Of a DNA stretch of 22,918 bases, positions 19,687 to 22,918 are shown piece after piece. Source of the DNA: an uncultured bacterium (GTDB lineage: Bacteria; Bacillota; Clostridia; Lachnospirales; Lachnospiraceae); the NCBI GenBank assembly GCA_947088515.1, contig CAMUHA010000028.1, positions 1-22,918 of the forward strand, in the 5' to 3' direction. The notes beneath the pieces were generated by a model, which had not been told where the DNA came from, ran no database searches, and was given only the letters and a program-made list of their open reading frames with translations. Made by a program: the position numbers and the translations under genes. Numbering within the stretch: position 1 is the stretch's first letter; each line of letters opens with the position of its first letter.

Positions 19687-21732
19687 ATGAAGGAATTTTT
19701 AAGGAACCGTAAACTTGCCTCAAGAATCAGCATACTTACTACAGTGATTACCTTAGCCGGTATGCTGCTGCTCTGGACAGTTATTGCTTTTAACACAGAA
19801 TCCATGGTCAAGGATAATATCACCACCCAAATGGCTAACGCAGTGGAATCCAGGGCCGTAATTATTGATGATTATGTGTCATCTGCAGAAGAATTTCTGA
19901 CTGCATTTGCTCTTAGCGGTGAGGTGCGTGATCTCCTTGCCAATCCGAAAAATCCTGAATTAATCCAAAAAGCCCAACAGTATACTATAGATTTCTCTAA
20001 TGTGAAAGGAATCTTTGAAGGATTGTATATTGCCGACCCTGATACATACGTTCTTACACATACTGCCCCGGACGCAATCGGAATAACAACACGAAAGGGA
20101 GATTCTCTGAAAACATTCCGCAATACCATTTTAGCACAACAGGAGCTTACAAATCTTGGAATCATGGAATCGCCCGGAACAGGAAACATGGTTATTTCTA
20201 TGTACTGCCCAGTCTTTGACGGCCAGACATGTATAGGGTATGTAGGCGCCGGAGTCTATGCCGACAGATTAATGGACGCTCTCTTAGACCTAGAATTAAA
20301 GAGCCTTCCAGACAGCGCATATGTATTTATCAATGCCGAAACTGGCGTGTATCTTTATCATGAAGATGACTCTCTGCTGAACACAGAAGTAAAAGACAAA
20401 GGGCATCTGGAAATTATAAACCATGTCCATCAAGAGGGAGATACCGGAGCATCCACATATACTTACCAGGATGACAACGGTATGCAGCAGCTTGTGGTTT
20501 ATAAATATCTGGAAAACCGCGGCTGGATATTTATGATTCAGGATAGTTATTCTGAAGTATATAGTTCTGTATCCCTTGTACGTATTTTGATGGGAATTGC
20601 CTGTGCAGTGGTGGCCGCATTCATTATTCTGGCAACACTGGCTATTTTAAGCAAAACCGGAAAAGAACTGATGATAGTGGAGAATGCAATTTCAAACTTA
20701 AGTGAATTTAATCTTTCTGCCGATAAAGGACTGGAACCATTTTATAAGAGAAATGATGAAATTGGCATGATCGCCAAAGCCACCCACAATGTCTGCAGCC
20801 ACCTGAAAGCTGCAATAGAAGATATAGAAAGAATTTTAAGTGAAATTGCTGACGGTAATCTGACGGTTGATGTCAAAAAAAATGAGGTATATTATATTGG
20901 CGGTCTGAAAATGCTGATAGGCAGCCTGCAGACTATACACTCCAAACTCACCAAAGTAATAAAGGAAATCTCTTTTGTTTCCGCCCATGTAAATGAGGAG
21001 GCCCGGCAGGTGCTAAGCAGAGCCGACTCTTTATCACAGGGAGCATCGGAACAGGCATTATCCGTAAAAGCCCTTGATGATGCCATCAACAATATTAAAC
21101 TGCAGTCAGATGCCACTGCAAAATTTGCAGGCATAGCCAGAGAAGAAAATGTTCTGACACATCAAAAGCTGGAAACATGCAGTACAGATATGCTTGACCT
21201 GGTAAGCGCCATGCAGACGATTAATGAAAAATCCAAAGAAATTACTCACATAATAAAAACAATTGAAGATATTGCTTCACAGACAAATATTTTATCCTTA
21301 AATGCTGCTATAGAAGCTGCGCGTGCAGGTGAAGCCGGCAAAGGATTTGCAGTAGTGGCAGAGGAAGTCAGAACGCTTGCCGGCCAGTCAGCAGAGGCTG
21401 CCCAAAACACCACATTGTTAATTCAGGAAACGATAACTGCCGTTGAAACAGGAAACCATATTTCAAATATAACCAATCAGGCTTTGCAGGAAGTAGCCGA
21501 ATGCGCCCAAAACGTATCTGACGCTGTCACATCTATTTTTGAAGCAACAGATGGGCAGACCAGCGCAATAAACCAGATTGTCCAGGAACTTCAATGTATT
21601 TCAAATGTAGTGCAAAGCAACAGCGATGTTGTCAGGGACTCTGCAGCAGTCAGTGAAAAAATGTCCGAGCAGGCAGCTATGCTAAAAACCCAGGTATCAA
21701 AGTTTCACCTTGACCACAAAAAAGGAATTTAA
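19687..21732 (+). CDS. Methyl-accepting chemotaxis protein, dCache type
   Basis: The 681-residue receptor has an N-terminal membrane helix (about 15-36), an outside ligand-binding region (37-325) with double-Cache hallmarks (YIADPDTYVLTHTAPD, VISMYCPVFDGQTCIGYVGA, YLENRGWIFMIQDSYSEVYS), a second helix (about 330-355), a HAMP-like region (TGKELMIVENAISNLSEFNL) and a cytoplasmic signalling domain. The conserved tip reads IASQTNILSLNAAIEAARAG then EAGKGFAVVAEEVRTLAGQS. It would sense a small extracellular molecule and control CheA. I chose ATG 19687 because AAGGAGG lies 8 nt upstream. No chemotaxis or flagellar genes are nearby, so its partners are elsewhere. It lacks a C-terminal CheR-binding pentapeptide (ends HLDHKKGI). 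Confidence 0.95.
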   Translation: MKEFLRNRKLASRISILTTVITLAGMLLLWTVIAFNTESMVKDNITTQMANAVESRAVIIDDYVSSAEEFLTAFALSGEVRDLLANPKNPELIQKAQQYTIDFSNVKGIFEGLYIADPDTYVLTHTAPDAIGITTRKGDSLKTFRNTILAQQELTNLGIMESPGTGNMVISMYCPVFDGQTCIGYVGAGVYADRLMDALLDLELKSLPDSAYVFINAETGVYLYHEDDSLLNTEVKDKGHLEIINHVHQEGDTGASTYTYQDDNGMQQLVVYKYLENRGWIFMIQDSYSEVYSSVSLVRILMGIACAVVAAFIILATLAILSKTGKELMIVENAISNLSEFNLSADKGLEPFYKRNDEIGMIAKATHNVCSHLKAAIEDIERILSEIADGNLTVDVKKNEVYYIGGLKMLIGSLQTIHSKLTKVIKEISFVSAHVNEEARQVLSRADSLSQGASEQALSVKALDDAINNIKLQSDATAKFAGIAREENVLTHQKLETCSTDMLDLVSAMQTINEKSKEITHIIKTIEDIASQTNILSLNAAIEAARAGEAGKGFAVVAEEVRTLAGQSAEAAQNTTLLIQETITAVETGNHISNITNQALQEVAECAQNVSDAVTSIFEATDGQTSAINQIVQELQCISNVVQSNSDVVRDSAAVSEKMSEQAAMLKTQVSKFHLDHKKGI

Positions 21733-21784
21733 CAAAGCCGGATTTGAACTGGCTATTTTCCGGTATTCCCATAAGGATAATCAT

Positions 21785-21816
21785 CGAGTAGGGGGAGAGC
21801 CATCTTCCCCTACTCG
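21785..21816. repeat. Inverted repeat at the recombinase remnant break
   Basis: CGAGTAGGGG (21785-21794) pairs with CCCCTACTCG (21807-21816), with further imperfect pairing inward. There is no T-run at either side, so it is not a good terminator. It lies exactly where similarity of the minus-strand recombinase remnant ends. Confidence 0.6.
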
Positions 21817-21823
21817 TGCGCCA

Positions 21824-22315
21824 GGCGTCCGTCAGCTTGTTTAACTGGCTCTTTAATTCCTTTTCATATTCAATATTTTCATCTTTCACCTTATAAACCT
21901 GCTGAAATTCATCTACCACATAGCATATGGCTTTTTTCTTCTGGCAAAACATCTGATTGAAATATACCTGCAGTACATTGATCAGTTCGTCTTCATTAAC
22001 GGAAACCGCATTAGGACAGCTATCCGCCCCTTTCCCATTATGCCCGGAACATACCCAACGGATATATGTGTTCTTATAAGTGCGCACCGTTTTGCGAAAC
22101 GACCAGCCACATTCCTTACAGCGAATTAAGGTCAAAAAAAGATGTTTGTTGCTCTGCCCGGTCAAAAAGTCTGCCACTTCTTCTTTTCCATTTGTGGTCT
22201 TGCCCGTGTACAGTTCATTAGTCAGAATAATTTTCGAAATGCTTCTGAAAACAGGCTTCTCTTTTGTTCTTGGCTCAATTTCCAATAGTTTTTCTTCATC
22301 AATAGCCTTATTCAT
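21824..22315 (-). pseudogene. Large serine recombinase C-terminal remnant
   Basis: About 164 residues match only the C-terminal parts of large serine recombinases: a linker (NGKEEVADFLTG), a zinc ribbon with CKECGWSF and paired WVCSGHNGKGADSCPNAV, and the start of the coiled coil (IEYEKELKSQLNKLTDA). The catalytic N-terminal domain is absent. The frame remains open beyond 21824 to 21677, but the sequence there is not recombinase-like and overlaps the MCP gene's 3' end. AAGGAG lies 7 nt upstream of the ATG at 22315, so a short product could still be made. It differs clearly from the intact recombinase at 4823 and so comes from another mobile element. Confidence 0.8.
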
Positions 22316-22598
22316 AATATAACTCCTTCATACTCCCCGCGCTAAATACAGTTCAGATTTATACATTTTTATCGGTGTGTTTTTATATGTTATTAGATTC
22401 ATAAATGATGCTTTAAAGATTAATCAAAAGCATATATAAAACGTTAGTTTGAAAGCCCTTTTGAAATAGACTCAATTTCTGAAATAAAATAAATTTTCAA
22501 CCGTATATTTACAAATCTAAAACACTAAATCATCTTATTCTCATAATCTTGCAGCTCATGAAAAACATTGTATACTTCCCCCTCAAATCCGAAAACGC

Positions 22599-22865
22599 CT
22601 AGTCTGCTTCACGATATCTGCCTTCCTCACAATGTTCTCTGGAACGCTTCAACTTTGCCAAAATTTCCTCTTCCGTCATCATTTCGTACGGGTGGTGTTC
22701 TGCTTTGCTATTCTTCCTTATTTCAAAAGGGAAGCCATTATTTGCAACTGCCTGTGTTAAAAACATTCTGATTGCTGATGTTGTATCAGTACCCAAATCT
22801 TTAAACAGCATATCCGTCCTCCGTTCCAAATCATCATCTACCCTTACTTGAATCGTACTCGCCAT
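22599..22865 (-). CDS. RelB/DinJ family antitoxin
   Basis: The 88-residue protein starts MASTIQVRVDDDLERRTDML, a ribbon-helix-helix N-terminus, followed by DLGTDTTSAIRMFLTQAVAN and NGFPFEI, which are hallmarks of RelB/DinJ antitoxins. The acidic-basic C-terminal tail (TEEEILAKLKRSREHCEEGR) is the toxin-binding part. I chose ATG 22865 with AAAGGAG 6 nt upstream. The partner toxin should lie directly downstream (below 22599), but only about 280 bp of AT-rich DNA without a RelE/YafQ-like frame is found before the recombinase remnant. It is therefore an orphan antitoxin here. Confidence 0.88.
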   Translation of the reverse strand: MASTIQVRVDDDLERRTDMLFKDLGTDTTSAIRMFLTQAVANNGFPFEIRKNSKAEHHPYEMMTEEEILAKLKRSREHCEEGRYREAD

Positions 22866-22918
22866 AACAAACTCCTTTTCAAATAACATTTCTCTAAATT
22901 TCAACGTTTTACTTCATA

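Overview
The window reads as a chromosome segment of a Gram-positive anaerobe of the class Clostridia, most likely Lachnospiraceae. The grounds are moderately AT-rich DNA, strong Shine-Dalgarno sequences (AGGAGG type), near-consensus sigma-A promoters, a long-form hibernation factor, a truncated M23 peptidase of a type I associate with that family, and large serine recombinases. The family assignment is inferred from protein resemblance, not from a marker gene.

Positions 1-6400 look like the right end of an integrative element. From left to right they hold a HicB antitoxin, an AT-rich accessory stretch with several small ORFs (one apparently broken in an A-run), a SHOCT-domain protein, a predicted small RNA, a HicB-like/HicA toxin-antitoxin pair, a second predicted small RNA with a nearly identical promoter, a convergent tiny membrane peptide (together resembling a type I toxin-antitoxin locus), an orphan LytTR response regulator and a large serine recombinase. 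The recombinase ends about 20 bp from an M23 metallopeptidase gene that is cut off inside its catalytic domain. This suggests that the element integrated into that gene.

Positions 6400-11780 are chromosomal and read leftward: the truncated M23 peptidase, a glycosyltransferase fused to a GtrA-like membrane domain, a large GT-C-like membrane protein, hpf with its own promoter and terminator, an intergenic region with two perfect DnaA boxes, and a methyltransferase.

Positions 12033-16512 read rightward and form one functional cluster: an OmpR-type regulator, a short histidine kinase, an ABC ATPase, an ABC permease and an alpha/beta hydrolase. The layout is typical of modules that sense and expel cell-envelope-active peptides. 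The hydrolase ends inside a hairpin repeat of MITE type.

Positions 16620-19333 read leftward: a GTG-started yaaA gene with a one-base frameshift in a G-run, a DUF2871 membrane protein, an unidentified multi-pass membrane protein, a possible coupled 29-residue ORF and a TetR regulator. The TetR gene has a perfect TTGACA-17-TATAAT promoter flanked by two identical 12-bp palindromes. A chemoreceptor gene with its own promoter and long leader reads rightward from 19687. The right end carries a serine recombinase C-terminal remnant and a RelB/DinJ antitoxin without a visible toxin.

The observations that most deserve follow-up are the candidate type I toxin/antisense RNA locus at about 3591-3851, the duplicated small-RNA promoter cassette around hicBA, and the recombinase junction inside the M23 gene.
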